64,000 bases of DNA, taken from positions 1 through 64,000 of the forward strand of contig NZ_VUMI01000002.1 in NCBI RefSeq assembly GCF_009696275.1, given 5' to 3'. The DNA comes from Eisenbergiella porci. GTDB taxonomy: Bacteria; Bacillota; Clostridia; Lachnospirales; Lachnospiraceae. Below are positions 44,014-52,995 of the stretch, piece after piece; within the stretch, counting starts at the first letter, position 1; each line of letters begins with the position of its first letter. The position numbers and the translations under genes are program-made. Under the pieces are notes generated by a model. The model was given only the letters and a program-made list of their open reading frames with translations. It ran no database searches and was not told the DNA's origin.

Positions 44014-44833
44014 AGTGCTTACCTATGCGCCGAAGGATACCTGGATTCACCGGCTGAGCGGCGTGACAAAAATGATTTTCTTCCTTCTGTGGTCAATTGC
44101 CGGCATGCTGACCTATGACACAAGGGTTCTGGCCGTTATGCTGGCCTTCAGCCTTGTCATTTTCAAAGTGTCCAAAACCGAGTGGAAGCAGGTGGGAACG
44201 GTTTTCAAGTTCATCCTGTTTTTCCTGTTCCTGAACCTGCTTACCATTTTCCTGTTTTCCCCCTTCCAGGGGACTGAAATTTACGGGACCAAAACGGTGC
44301 TTTTCCACATTGCAGGCCATTACAGCATGACCACGGAGCAGCTTTTTTATGAGTTTAATATCATGCTCAAATACTTTACGGTGGTGCCCGTGGTTCTGAT
44401 GTTTATGGTGACCACCAATCCCAGCGAGCTTGCGGCCAGCATGAACCGCCTTGGGATCAGCTACAATATCGGCTATTCCATTGCCATCGCGCTGCGCTAT
44501 GTGCCTGACGTACAGGCGGATTTTTCCAAAATCAAGCATGCCCAGGAAGCCAGGGGAATCGAAATGTCCAGTAAGACATCCTTTTTCAAACGGCTGAAGA
44601 GAATGGCAAACATCATTTTCCCGTTGATTTTTTCCAGCATGGACAGAATTGACGTAGTGAGCAATGCCATGGAGCTGCGCGGATTTGGAAAGAACAAAAA
44701 GAGAACCTGGTATATGGGGAAAAAACTGCAGCGCAATGATTATCTTACGCTTGTTTTTGTTATCTGTTTTGTAATTGCAGCTATGGTTTTCACATTTTAT
44801 GACGGGAGCAGATTTTATAATCCGTTTCAGTGA
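44006..44833 (+). CDS. ecfT: ECF transporter transmembrane component EcfT
   Basis: 275 residues. The ATG at 44006 follows GGGAGGAG; an upstream in-frame ATG inside the ATPase gene is not needed. Hydrophobic segments lie at the N- and C-terminal ends, with a long cytoplasmic coupling region between them. The two short Ala-Arg-Gly-type coupling motifs are recognisable (HAQEARGIEM and NAMELRGFG), which insert into the grooves of the ATPases. It overlaps the ATPase gene by 8 bp and completes the energy module. Confidence 0.92.
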   Translation: MARVLTYAPKDTWIHRLSGVTKMIFFLLWSIAGMLTYDTRVLAVMLAFSLVIFKVSKTEWKQVGTVFKFILFFLFLNLLTIFLFSPFQGTEIYGTKTVLFHIAGHYSMTTEQLFYEFNIMLKYFTVVPVVLMFMVTTNPSELAASMNRLGISYNIGYSIAIALRYVPDVQADFSKIKHAQEARGIEMSSKTSFFKRLKRMANIIFPLIFSSMDRIDVVSNAMELRGFGKNKKRTWYMGKKLQRNDYLTLVFVICFVIAAMVFTFYDGSRFYNPFQ

Positions 44834-44904
44834 TGGACGGATAACTGTGCATCGGCATCGGTGGATGCTGGCGAAAAGAATAAGAACCAGGAAGGGGAAG
44901 GATC

Positions 44905-45786
44905 ATGAATTATACGATTGCAAACGACAGACTTACAGTACAGATAAGCAGCAGGGGCGGGGAGCTCCAGTCAATTATCAGAGACGGGAGGGAGTATCTG
45001 TGGCAGGCGGATCCGGCATTCTGGGACGAGAAAGCGCCTAATCTTTTTCCATATATCGCCCGTATGACAGAAGGAAAGTATACGCTGGATGGCGTGACCT
45101 ATCATATGCCAATCCATGGTTTTATCCATGTGACGGAGCTGGCGATGGAGGAACAGAGCGGGGAGCGCATTGTTTTCCGGCTGGATGCCAATGAAGAGAC
45201 AAGAGCCTGTTATCCTTATGAGTTTACATACCGCGTGATTTATGAGTTGGACGGGGATGTGCTCAACATCACCTACCAGGTAGAGAATCATGATGGAAAA
45301 ACCATGTATTTCGGTATCGGCGGGCACCCCGGATTCCTGGTACCAATGGAGGATGGGCTGAATTTTGAAGATTACTATCTGGAATTCGGCGGACAGAAGG
45401 AATACGATACCCCTGTTAAAATTGGAATTTCACCCAACTGCTTTGTAGACGGCAAGGATACGCCTTATCCCCTTACCGATGGGAATAAAATTCCTCTGAA
45501 GCACAGTCTTTTTGATGATGACGCGATTGTACTGACCCATATGCCCAAAACGGTTTCCATTAAATCCGATAAGGGAGAGCGGCGCGTGACGGTGAGCTAC
45601 CCGGATATGGATTATGTGGGCTTCTGGCATGCCACCCGTTCGGAGGCTCCTTATGTCTGCATTGAACCCTGGTCCTCCCTGCCTTCCAGACAGGATATTG
45701 TGGAAGACCTTTCCACACAGCCGGGATTGAAGAGCGTGCAGAGCGGCGGGGTGTACAGGAACGGTTGGAGTGTTGAGATTCGATAG
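44905..45786 (+). CDS. Aldose 1-epimerase family protein (LacX-like)
   Basis: 293 residues with a GGGGAAGGA site upstream. It has a galactose mutarotase-like beta-sandwich with GGELQSI near the start, MPIHGFIH (conserved His), YFGIGGHPGF and the Glu-containing end FGHAT-like block YVCIEPWSSLP. Such LacX-type relatives of GalM interconvert anomers of hexoses or sugar phosphates. It lies 71 bp after ecfT but is followed by its own terminators; a link with vitamin uptake is not apparent. Confidence 0.85.
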   Translation: MNYTIANDRLTVQISSRGGELQSIIRDGREYLWQADPAFWDEKAPNLFPYIARMTEGKYTLDGVTYHMPIHGFIHVTELAMEEQSGERIVFRLDANEETRACYPYEFTYRVIYELDGDVLNITYQVENHDGKTMYFGIGGHPGFLVPMEDGLNFEDYYLEFGGQKEYDTPVKIGISPNCFVDGKDTPYPLTDGNKIPLKHSLFDDDAIVLTHMPKTVSIKSDKGERRVTVSYPDMDYVGFWHATRSEAPYVCIEPWSSLPSRQDIVEDLSTQPGLKSVQSGGVYRNGWSVEIR

Positions 45787-45859
45787 ATGGATTTTGATGG
45801 ATGGAGCAGTGACTGTGCTTGTTTTGCAATAGAACGAAATATATAAGGTGTGAAGTGTG

Positions 45860-45894
45860 ACGGTCCTGTTGGGTTTTGGCAGGGCCGTTTTTTT
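45860..45894 (+). terminator. Rho-independent terminator after the epimerase-like gene
   Basis: A 9-bp stem (45860-45868 with 45880-45888, one G-U pair) followed by seven T. Confidence 0.8.
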
Positions 45895-45914
45895 GTGGTA
45901 TAAGTATCATGGAT

Positions 45915-45955
45915 AAAGAAAAGCAGCAGGCGGATTTTGCCTGCTGTTTTTCTTT
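45915..45955. terminator. Bidirectional terminator between convergent genes
   Basis: AGCAGGC (45925-45931) pairs with GCCTGCT (45939-45945), extended by A-rich and T-rich flanks on both sides, so it can end transcripts of thiT (minus) and of the epimerase-like gene (plus). Confidence 0.75.
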
Positions 45956-46023
45956 AGTACAGCTGTTCAGTACTCTTGCGGTTACTTTTTATCATATAAA
46001 ATCAGGCTATATAATGATGTGGT

Positions 46024-46584
46024 TTAGTTGCTGCTGGTAGCCATAACCTTCAGCCTGCCCATCACCTTCTCAACCGGCGGCAGTGCAATCAGAATTACCG
46101 TAAGGATTGCTTCCGGAAGGATATAGCTCAGGTTATAGAGGGTAGAAGCCCAGATTGCAGCCATGTTTCCTCCAAAATCTCCCACGTATGTAGTGTAGAA
46201 AATAAATCCGGAAATTTCATGGAACAGGAAACGTCCTGCCACGCCTACAAGATAACCCTTCAGAAGCCCATGCTTGGATTTGCTGAAGAAGCCGGAAAGG
46301 CCGAGCGCGCCGAAGGCAAGCGGGTAGTCCAGGAGCACCTGGGCGGGATGAACCACGTAAGGCCCGGTAATAAACTGCAGAACGCCGTAAGCCAGCGCAG
46401 CGATAATACCTACCTTGGGGCCGTACCAATAGCCCACCAGGCATACGATTAACATGGAAAACAAAGTGATGGAACCGCCGTTGGGAAGGCTGGGCAGCTT
46501 GATAACGGTGGCGATGACAGTTGCCAGTGCAATGGCAACGCCAGAATAAACGACCTGCTTTACAGTGATAGAACTTTTACTCAT
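46024..46584 (-). CDS. thiT: Thiamine ECF transporter S component ThiT
   Basis: 186 residues with AAGGAGG before the ATG. Six membrane segments and the thiamine-binding features of ThiT are visible: LPNGGSITLFSML in helix 2/loop, GYWYGPKVGIIAALAYGVLQ, GPYVVHPAQVLLDYPLAFG, and the C-terminal IFYTTYVG and YNLSYILPEA. The 5' leader contains a TPP riboswitch, which independently supports thiamine as substrate. It needs an EcfAA'T module; one is encoded 2 kb away on the other strand. Confidence 0.93.
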   Translation of the reverse strand: MSKSSITVKQVVYSGVAIALATVIATVIKLPSLPNGGSITLFSMLIVCLVGYWYGPKVGIIAALAYGVLQFITGPYVVHPAQVLLDYPLAFGALGLSGFFSKSKHGLLKGYLVGVAGRFLFHEISGFIFYTTYVGDFGGNMAAIWASTLYNLSYILPEAILTVILIALPPVEKVMGRLKVMATSSN

Positions 46585-46690
46585 AAAAAAACCTCCTTGG
46601 TATTAGTACGCAAAGAGGGGAAACAATGAAAGTAGGCGGCGATAATGACCATTACAGTTATATCGCGGACAATTACAATCATATGACGTT

Positions 46691-46747
46691 CCTTTGTAAA
46701 GGCAAATGTAGAAGGTATAAGCAGTTTTTTATTTGCTTTTACAAAGG
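46691..46747 (-). promoter_or_regulatory. Long hairpin next to the TPP riboswitch, likely expression platform
   Basis: Arms 46691-46707 and 46731-46747 form a 17-bp stem with one mismatch; the upper arm overlaps the 3' end of the aptamer. Competition between this stem and aptamer helix P1 would couple TPP binding to expression. No T run follows on the minus strand, so the switch may act by another means than simple termination. Confidence 0.6.
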
Positions 46748-46838
46748 TGCTTCCTTACGCCGGTATTACCCGGGTCAAGTGGTAAGGGTCAGAAACCATC
46801 GGTTTCAGTCTCAGCAATCGGCTCCCCTAGCGTGCATC
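46745..46838 (-). promoter_or_regulatory. TPP (THI element) riboswitch
   Basis: Read on the minus strand the conserved blocks come in order: CTAGGGGAGCC, GCTGAGA, then ACCCTTACCACTTGACCCGG and GTAATACCGGCGTAAGGAAGC. These match the TPP aptamer core. It precedes thiT by about 160 nt and would shut off thiamine uptake when TPP is plentiful. Confidence 0.95.
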
Positions 46839-46994
46839 TGTATTAAATTCTTATTTACTATAAACTGGCAGCGCAGAAAAGTCAAGAGTGTATCTGGAAA
46901 AGTACAAGTTTATGAAAATAGATTGGAGAATGTAAAATTATCACTAGCCAGATTGACATAAAGTAATTATACTATAAAAAAGTAGTAAAAAGGA

Positions 46995-48140
46995 ATGGCA
47001 GGGATATTAGAGATGATTGACAGATTGTTTGCAGAACGGCTAATAGATAAATTATCACAGTTTACAGAATATAATATTAATATTATGGATGAAGATGGGA
47101 TTATTATTGCAAGCAGGATGAAAGAACGTGTCGGTTCATTCCATGAGGTGGCATTTCAACTGATGAAGGGAGACGAGGACAGCAGGGTTGTTACGAAAGA
47201 AGATTCGGATAAAGGCGTAAAATGCGGCGTTAATATGGTGGTTCATGTAAACAAAAGAAAAGAGGGGGTGGTTGGTCTTTCCGGAGATCCACGTGAGATT
47301 ATGCCAGTTGCAAAGATTGTAAAAATGTCTGTTGAATTGATGCTTGAGTACGAGTCCTACAAGTTTGAAAGTCTGCGAAAATACAATTTAAAGGAACAGC
47401 TGGTACATCTTATCCTGTATAGTGATGATTTTGTTAGAGAGGATTTGACAAAATATATCGTTGCACTGAATCTGGAAGAAGAGATGGTACGTGTTCCCAT
47501 CTTGATAGAATGTAAGGATAGTGCGGTAAGTGGCGAAAAACTGAGGATGCTGTTGGAGGATAACAAATTCTTTTCAAGACAGGATTTTGTAGATATTACA
47601 AGAGAAGGTTTTCTGGTAATTTTTAAATCTATTGACTGCCCAATCGGATATATTATGCAGGATTATAAGTATATGATTGCAGAGTATTTGGCGTCATTCC
47701 TGCAATATATAAGAAATGCAGATATTAAGTCCAGCATATATATAGGGCCGCTGCAAAATGATATCATGTATTACCGACAGGCTTATCTGTATTGTCTGTG
47801 GATGCAGAAGAATATAAGAAAATCAGGAAGTTTTTATTTTTATGATTATATTGTAAAATATTTGGAGTCAATGGCATCAATGACTGAATTTCATACGATT
47901 TTTCTGATGCTGCGACAGAAACTGGGGCAGAAGTTTATTGATAACTATTTGGAGACAATAGGCGCTTTGATTGAGAATGAGTATAATTTAAATAAAGCCA
48001 GTGACTGGCTGCATGTGCATAAGAATACATTGGTGTACAGGCTGGATAAAATCAGGGAAATCCTGAATATGAATCCTCTTTCAAAAAATTCAGACAGAGA
48101 ATTTATGGAATGTTTTTATTATTATCTGCTAAGAAAATAA
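46995..48140 (+). CDS. CdaR/PucR-type sugar diacid regulator
   Basis: 381 residues. The N-terminal 130 residues are the putative sugar-diacid recognition domain (LIDKLSQFTEYNINIMDEDGIIIASRMKERVG begins it), and the C-terminal 60 residues carry the PucR-type helix-turn-helix (ASDWLHVHKNTLVYRLDKI). In E. coli CdaR responds to glycerate, galactarate or glucarate and activates their catabolic genes. Here a glycerate kinase gene follows immediately after a terminator, then the rest of the catabolic locus, so this is the likely pathway regulator. Alternative start at 47013. Base composition drops here compared with the ECF region. Confidence 0.88.
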   Translation: MAGILEMIDRLFAERLIDKLSQFTEYNINIMDEDGIIIASRMKERVGSFHEVAFQLMKGDEDSRVVTKEDSDKGVKCGVNMVVHVNKRKEGVVGLSGDPREIMPVAKIVKMSVELMLEYESYKFESLRKYNLKEQLVHLILYSDDFVREDLTKYIVALNLEEEMVRVPILIECKDSAVSGEKLRMLLEDNKFFSRQDFVDITREGFLVIFKSIDCPIGYIMQDYKYMIAEYLASFLQYIRNADIKSSIYIGPLQNDIMYYRQAYLYCLWMQKNIRKSGSFYFYDYIVKYLESMASMTEFHTIFLMLRQKLGQKFIDNYLETIGALIENEYNLNKASDWLHVHKNTLVYRLDKIREILNMNPLSKNSDREFMECFYYYLLRK

Positions 48141-48145
48141 TGAGA

Positions 48146-48186
48146 ATGGAGTAAAGAATGAAAGAATTCTTTGCTCCATTTTTTTG
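48146..48186 (+). terminator. Terminator between the regulator and glycerate kinase
   Basis: A 14-bp stem with one G-U pair (48146-48159 with 48166-48179) and a T run. It separates regulator expression from the catabolic operon. Confidence 0.82.
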
Positions 48187-48234
48187 TGTTGCTAACACAA
48201 AAAACAGATGAAATCTTTGGTGAAGGGGGACGAG

Positions 48235-49584
48235 ATGAAAAAAAGACAGATGGCTATAATTAGTTTATACAAAACAGAAGAGCAAATCAATATCTTGCTT
48301 AGTTCGGGAAAGCGAAAGGTGCAAGAGAAAAACATGAGAACAGACTACAGGGACGCTGAAACAATCATCCGGAAAGCCATAAATGAAGTATTGCCGGACA
48401 AAGCGGTCCGCACTGTATTAAGCCATGTGGAAACAATGGAAAATGTATATGTTGTGGCAGTGGGGAAAGCAGCATGGAAAATGGCTCATACTTGTCAGGA
48501 AATTTTGGGCAGTCATATAAGAAAAGGTATCATTTTAACAAAGTATGGCCACGCAGAGCAGGGATTGCCCGGTTTTGAAATTGTTGAAGCAGGGCATCCA
48601 ATTCCGGACAGTAATTCAATTATGGGGACTCAGAAAATTATTGATATGGTAAAAAGTTTGACGGAGAAAGATAATATTATTTTTCTATTGTCAGGAGGAG
48701 GGTCTTCTTTATTTGAAAAACCAGTACCCGGAATTACATTGGCGGATATACAGGAAGTAACACAGCAGTGTTTAAAATGTGGAGCCAGTATTACTGAAAT
48801 TAATACCATAAGAAAAAGACTGTCGGATGTTAAGGGGGGAAAGTTTGCTGCGTATTGTGCGCCTGCAAGAATATGCGCAATTGTTTTGTCTGATATTCTG
48901 GGCGACAAGCTGGATATGATAGCATCGGGACCTGCATTTGCAGATACCTCTACATGCGAGGAAGCATTCAGCATTATTGAAAAGTATAATTTAAAACTAA
49001 AACAGCATATTCTTTCTGCATTAGGGCAGGAGACTCCAAGAATTGTAGATAATGTTGAAACATATCTTACAGGCAGCGTAAGCGAGTTTTGCAGGGCAGC
49101 AGCTAAATATGCAGAAGAACTGGGATACAAGTCTTATATTTTATCGAACACGTTAGATTGTGAGGCAAAGGAAGCGGGTAAGTTTATCGCTTCGATAGCT
49201 CGTACGGTAATGGAAAAGAAAGACTACAGCCTCAGACCGCCTTGTGCAATTATTGTAGGAGGAGAAACGATAGTAAGAGTTTCAGGCGAAGGAAAGGGAG
49301 GCAGAAATCAGGAAATTGTAATAAGTGCTGCACAGGGAATCAGAGATTTGGAAAATGTAGTAATATTTTCAATCAGTTCCGATGGGACAGATGGTCCTAC
49401 TGATGCTGCTGGGGGAATTGTGGATGGGAAGACCTGCGCAGCTCTGGAAGCATTGGGGATAAGTTGTGAGGAAGCACTGAAAAATAATGATACTTATCAT
49501 GCTTTGGAGAAGACGGGAGGTTTGGTCAGAACCGGAGCAACGGGGACAAATGTGAATGACATAGCAGTCATTCTTTGTAAATAA
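48235..49584 (+). CDS. Glycerate 2-kinase (GckA/MOFRL family)
   Basis: The class is recognised by VVAVGKAAWKMAH, HPIPDSNSIMGT, IIFLLSGGGSSLFEKP (active-site loop) and the C-terminal MOFRL domain with GGRNQEIVISAA and SSDGTDGPTDAAGG. It phosphorylates D-glycerate to 2-phosphoglycerate with ATP. The start at 48235 has AAGGGGG 7 nt upstream and gives 449 residues; the conserved part begins near an ATG at 48334, so the first 33 residues are an unusual extension or the later start is true. It is followed 17 bp later by an isomerase-like gene, then a hydroxyacid dehydrogenase. Confidence 0.9.
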   Translation: MKKRQMAIISLYKTEEQINILLSSGKRKVQEKNMRTDYRDAETIIRKAINEVLPDKAVRTVLSHVETMENVYVVAVGKAAWKMAHTCQEILGSHIRKGIILTKYGHAEQGLPGFEIVEAGHPIPDSNSIMGTQKIIDMVKSLTEKDNIIFLLSGGGSSLFEKPVPGITLADIQEVTQQCLKCGASITEINTIRKRLSDVKGGKFAAYCAPARICAIVLSDILGDKLDMIASGPAFADTSTCEEAFSIIEKYNLKLKQHILSALGQETPRIVDNVETYLTGSVSEFCRAAAKYAEELGYKSYILSNTLDCEAKEAGKFIASIARTVMEKKDYSLRPPCAIIVGGETIVRVSGEGKGGRNQEIVISAAQGIRDLENVVIFSISSDGTDGPTDAAGGIVDGKTCAALEALGISCEEALKNNDTYHALEKTGGLVRTGATGTNVNDIAVILCK

Positions 49585-49601
49585 AATGGGAGGTATGGTT
49601 A

Positions 49602-50504
49602 ATGAAAGATTCAATTCATAAGTATTTTCAAATTGGGACGATTCAATGGATGAGCCATCCACCGGCGGATTATGAAGTCTTGGATTCCATAAAGACCATC
49701 TGCTGTGATGAATTTTTCGATGCATTGGAAGTAACACAGATAAAGGAGGATTCCGTACGCGAAGCGGCAGGCAGAATGCTTGAACAGGCCCACATGAAAG
49801 TCTGTTATGGAGCGCAGCCCAGGTTGCTTGGCCCCGGATTGAATCCCAATAATGTGGATGAAGAAGGCAGGCTGCAGGCAGAGAGAACTCTTTTGGAAGC
49901 TGTAGATGAGGCTGAAATGCTGGGGGCAAAGGGGATTGCCTTTCTGGCGGGAAAATGGGAAGAAAAAACAAAAGATCAGGCTTACCGGCAACTGCTGAAA
50001 ACGACTAAAAATGTATGCGATTACGCCGCCGGTAAAGGAATGTTTGTAGAATTGGAAGTATTTGATTACGATATGGATAAAGCAGCGCTAATCGGGCCTG
50101 CACCATATGCGGCAAAATTTGCGGCGGATATGAGGAGTATGTGCAGTAACTTTGGGTTGATTGTGGATTTATCTCATTTTCCTACAACATACGAAACATC
50201 CAAATTCGTAGTTCAGACGTTGAGACCTTATATTACACATTTCCATATTGGAAACGCGGTGGTGAAGAAGGGTTGTGAAGCATATGGGGACCAGCATCCC
50301 AGATTCGGATTTCCTGAAAGCGCTAATGATATCGCACAATTGTTGGATTTCTTCCGGGTTCTTAAGGAAGAAGGATTTTTAAATGCTGAAGCTCCTTATG
50401 TATTATCCTTTGAAGTAAAGCCTTGGAAAGGAGAAGATGGAGATTTAATACTTGCAGGAACAAAAAGGGTAATCAATAGAGCATGGGCACTTTTGGAAGA
50501 TTAG
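49602..50504 (+). CDS. Sugar phosphate isomerase/epimerase-like TIM barrel
   Basis: 300 residues with GGGAGG upstream. AP_endonuc_2/xylose-isomerase-like TIM barrel: LEVTQI, KGIAFLAGKW, GMFVELEVFDYDMDKAALIG and LIVDLSHFP carry the usual metal-binding Glu, Asp and His positions, and THFHIGNAV and SFEVKPW complete the site. Family members include hydroxypyruvate isomerase, keto-sugar epimerases and inosose dehydratases. Sitting between glycerate kinase and a hydroxyacid dehydrogenase, a hydroxypyruvate-related role or the processing of a keto-sugar is plausible. The exact substrate cannot be told from sequence. Confidence 0.8.
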   Translation: MKDSIHKYFQIGTIQWMSHPPADYEVLDSIKTICCDEFFDALEVTQIKEDSVREAAGRMLEQAHMKVCYGAQPRLLGPGLNPNNVDEEGRLQAERTLLEAVDEAEMLGAKGIAFLAGKWEEKTKDQAYRQLLKTTKNVCDYAAGKGMFVELEVFDYDMDKAALIGPAPYAAKFAADMRSMCSNFGLIVDLSHFPTTYETSKFVVQTLRPYITHFHIGNAVVKKGCEAYGDQHPRFGFPESANDIAQLLDFFRVLKEEGFLNAEAPYVLSFEVKPWKGEDGDLILAGTKRVINRAWALLED

Positions 50505-50516
50505 AAAGGGGCAGTT

Positions 50517-51470
50517 ATGAAAATAGTAATTTTAGATGGGTATACGGAAAATCCTGGTGATTTAAGCTGGGAGGGGTTTGAAGAACTGGGGGAATTAACG
50601 GTATATGACAGGACTCCCAAAGAAGAAGTAATCGAAAGAATTGGCGATGCCGATGCAGTAATTGTTAATAAAACTCCATTAGACAGAGGTGTGTTTGAGG
50701 CCTGTCCCCAAATTAAATATGTTGGGGTGCTGGCTACAGGTTATAACGTAATTGATATAAAAGCAGCAAGAGAACGGGGAATTCCAGTATGCAATATTCC
50801 GACCTATGGAACTACAGCTGTTGCACAAATGACCTTTGCCCTGCTTCTGGAAATCTGCCATCATATTGCAGAGCATTCAGACGCCGTTAAAAAAGGGGAG
50901 TGGTCCAATAATCCTGATTGGTGCTTCTGGAAGTATCCGCTGATTGAACTGGCGGATAAGAAAATGGGAATTATAGGATTTGGCCGAATCGGACAGGCTG
51001 TAGGTAAACTGGCAAAAGCATTTGGAATGCAGGTATTGGCCTATGATGCCAATCAGAATAAAAGCGGGAAAGAAATCGGAGAATATGTTGCTTTAGATGA
51101 ACTTCTTGCACAGTCTGATGTGATTTCATTGCATTGTCCGCTGTTCCCTGAAACAGAAGGAATAATCAATAAGAAAAACATCAGTAAGATGAAGGATGGG
51201 GTTATTATCATCAATACGAGTCGCGGACCATTAATTAAGGAAGAAGATTTGGCGGATGCACTGAGGAAGAAAAAGGTTTACGCAGCGGCCTGTGACGTGG
51301 TATCCACAGAGCCGATTCTGCCGGACAATCCGCTGCTTGGCTGCTATAACAGTATCATAACGCCCCATATTGCATGGGCACCTAAGGAAAGCCGACAAAG
51401 GCTGATGGATGTCGCGGTTTCTAATTTGAAGGCATTTGCAGACGGTAAGTGGACGAATGTAGTTAATTAA
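50517..51470 (+). CDS. D-2-hydroxyacid dehydrogenase (hydroxypyruvate reductase type)
   Basis: 317 residues with AAAGGGG before the ATG. Rossmann motif GFGRIG (154-159) for NAD(P)H, and the catalytic set Arg236 (NTSRG), Glu265 (STEP) and His284 (TPHIAW) of the D-isomer 2-hydroxyacid dehydrogenase family. The LATGYNVIDI block resembles glycerate dehydrogenases (HprA). It would reduce hydroxypyruvate to D-glycerate, the substrate of the kinase encoded two genes upstream. Spacing of 12 bp from the TIM-barrel gene indicates an operon. Confidence 0.88.
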   Translation: MKIVILDGYTENPGDLSWEGFEELGELTVYDRTPKEEVIERIGDADAVIVNKTPLDRGVFEACPQIKYVGVLATGYNVIDIKAARERGIPVCNIPTYGTTAVAQMTFALLLEICHHIAEHSDAVKKGEWSNNPDWCFWKYPLIELADKKMGIIGFGRIGQAVGKLAKAFGMQVLAYDANQNKSGKEIGEYVALDELLAQSDVISLHCPLFPETEGIINKKNISKMKDGVIIINTSRGPLIKEEDLADALRKKKVYAAACDVVSTEPILPDNPLLGCYNSIITPHIAWAPKESRQRLMDVAVSNLKAFADGKWTNVVN

Positions 51471-51510
51471 GTAACTATTATAAAAACTATTTAAGAAAAG
51501 GGGAAAACTT

Positions 51511-52923
51511 ATGAAGAAGAAAGTACTGGCAACTATTTTGGCGGTAGCAATGACGTTGGGGCTGACTGCCTGCGGATCCGGGGGGAACGGTGGGACAGCT
51601 GAGAGCAGTGCACCCGCAGCGGCAGAAGTATCGAGTGAGGCTCCGGCAGCCGACACACAGGAAGCTTCGGCGGAGACAGGAAGTGAACAGGAGCCTTTTG
51701 AAGGGACAATTACTATTGCCTGCGGTGCGATGGAATCCGAGGCTTTGCAGCAGATTCTGAAGCTTTACCAGGAAAAAAATCCAAATGTAAATCTTGATAT
51801 TATTGTGACTCAGACAGTTACAGATTTTGAAACGATGATGACAGGCTGGATTGCAGCTGATACGCTGCCGGATATGTATATTGCACAGGTTGGTTCAGTG
51901 GAGCAGGGATATGCTGCGAATGGTTATCTTGAACCTTTAACGGATTCAGGTCTTCTGGACAGACTGGTCGAGGGTGACAGAGAACTTATTTCCTATAACG
52001 GTGATGTATATGCGTTCCCTATGAATCTTTCAGTATCAGCTATTATTGTAAATAATGGTGTTCTGAAGGAAGCCGGTATTGAACTGAATCATGATAATTA
52101 TCCTAAATGCTGGCAGGATCTTCTGGATTTATTTCAGAAATGTGTGGATGCCGGTATTGAGAAGCCGGTAAGCCTTGCTGGCCAGGATGCTTCAGCGGTA
52201 ACTGCGTGGACTTTCCAGTATATTTACCAGGCAATTTACGGACAGAATCCCAACTGGTATGCAGATATTCTCAGAGGAAACGCCGCTTGGAATGATGATC
52301 TTTATATGGAAATGTTCAATAAATATTCTGAAATGCTTCCCTACATCGGTGATGACGCCCTTGGAACCGGCGCTGATGGTATGAGAAAGAAATTTATTAC
52401 TGGTGAGTCTCCTATTTACTTCCAGGTTGCCGGTGAAGTTGGAACTCTGAAGGAACTGGATCCTGAATTGGATATTCTGCTGCTTCCTTCCGCATTTACG
52501 GATGATCCGGCGGATCAGACGATTATTTCCGGATTTGACTCAGGAATCAGTATTACCAAGAGTGCAAAAAACAAAGAGCTGTGTTTTGATTTTCTTGATT
52601 TTATTACATCCGCTGAAGGGGCAACAATTCTTACGAGTACGGCGGCTTACCTTCCTACTACAAAGGATAACCAGATGGAACTGGATCCTGCGTTTGACCT
52701 TATTTACAGTATTTTAAAGAACGATGAGCTGCCTAACAGCCCCATTTTATCCCGTCAGTGGATTCCCGGTGTGAAAGAAATTATGAAGACAGGCCAGCAG
52801 AACTGGTTTGCCGGTGAAGATGCCAAATCTGTAGCCGATAAGATTCAGGAAGAGCATACAAGATTAATGGAAGCTGATCCAGCATGGGTTGAGAATTTCC
52901 TGGCTAACTACAAAGATAAGTAA
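51511..52923 (+). CDS. Extracellular sugar-binding lipoprotein (CUT1 type)
   Basis: 470 residues. Lipoprotein signal peptide with lipobox LTAC (Cys21), a Ser/Ala/Glu linker of about 45 residues, and then the bilobal binding domain (ITIACGAMESEALQQILKLYQEKNP, later GFDSGISITKSAKNKE). It captures a sugar or glycoside outside the membrane and hands it to the two permeases that follow. Intact, in contrast to the binding protein at 6889. A stem-loop follows at 52946 before the permeases, which commonly keeps binding protein in excess. No ATPase gene is linked, so a shared MsmX-type ATPase is likely. Confidence 0.9.
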   Translation: MKKKVLATILAVAMTLGLTACGSGGNGGTAESSAPAAAEVSSEAPAADTQEASAETGSEQEPFEGTITIACGAMESEALQQILKLYQEKNPNVNLDIIVTQTVTDFETMMTGWIAADTLPDMYIAQVGSVEQGYAANGYLEPLTDSGLLDRLVEGDRELISYNGDVYAFPMNLSVSAIIVNNGVLKEAGIELNHDNYPKCWQDLLDLFQKCVDAGIEKPVSLAGQDASAVTAWTFQYIYQAIYGQNPNWYADILRGNAAWNDDLYMEMFNKYSEMLPYIGDDALGTGADGMRKKFITGESPIYFQVAGEVGTLKELDPELDILLLPSAFTDDPADQTIISGFDSGISITKSAKNKELCFDFLDFITSAEGATILTSTAAYLPTTKDNQMELDPAFDLIYSILKNDELPNSPILSRQWIPGVKEIMKTGQQNWFAGEDAKSVADKIQEEHTRLMEADPAWVENFLANYKDK

Positions 52924-52945
52924 TACTGATTAGCTGTACATGTTT

Positions 52946-52975
52946 CGGGCTGTTGGAACATATTCTGACAGCCCG
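52946..52975 (+). other. Intercistronic stem-loop after the binding protein
   Basis: An 8-bp perfect stem (CGGGCTGT/ACAGCCCG) with a 14-nt loop, followed by TACTTTTT. It is a partial terminator or mRNA stabiliser between the binding-protein gene and the permeases. Confidence 0.7.
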
Positions 52976-52995
52976 TACTTTTTGGGAGGTGCGCA

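Noticed and set aside
46626-46961. Plus-strand frame of 111 codons opposite the thiT leader
   Set aside because: It is the reverse complement of the TPP riboswitch and its hairpin.
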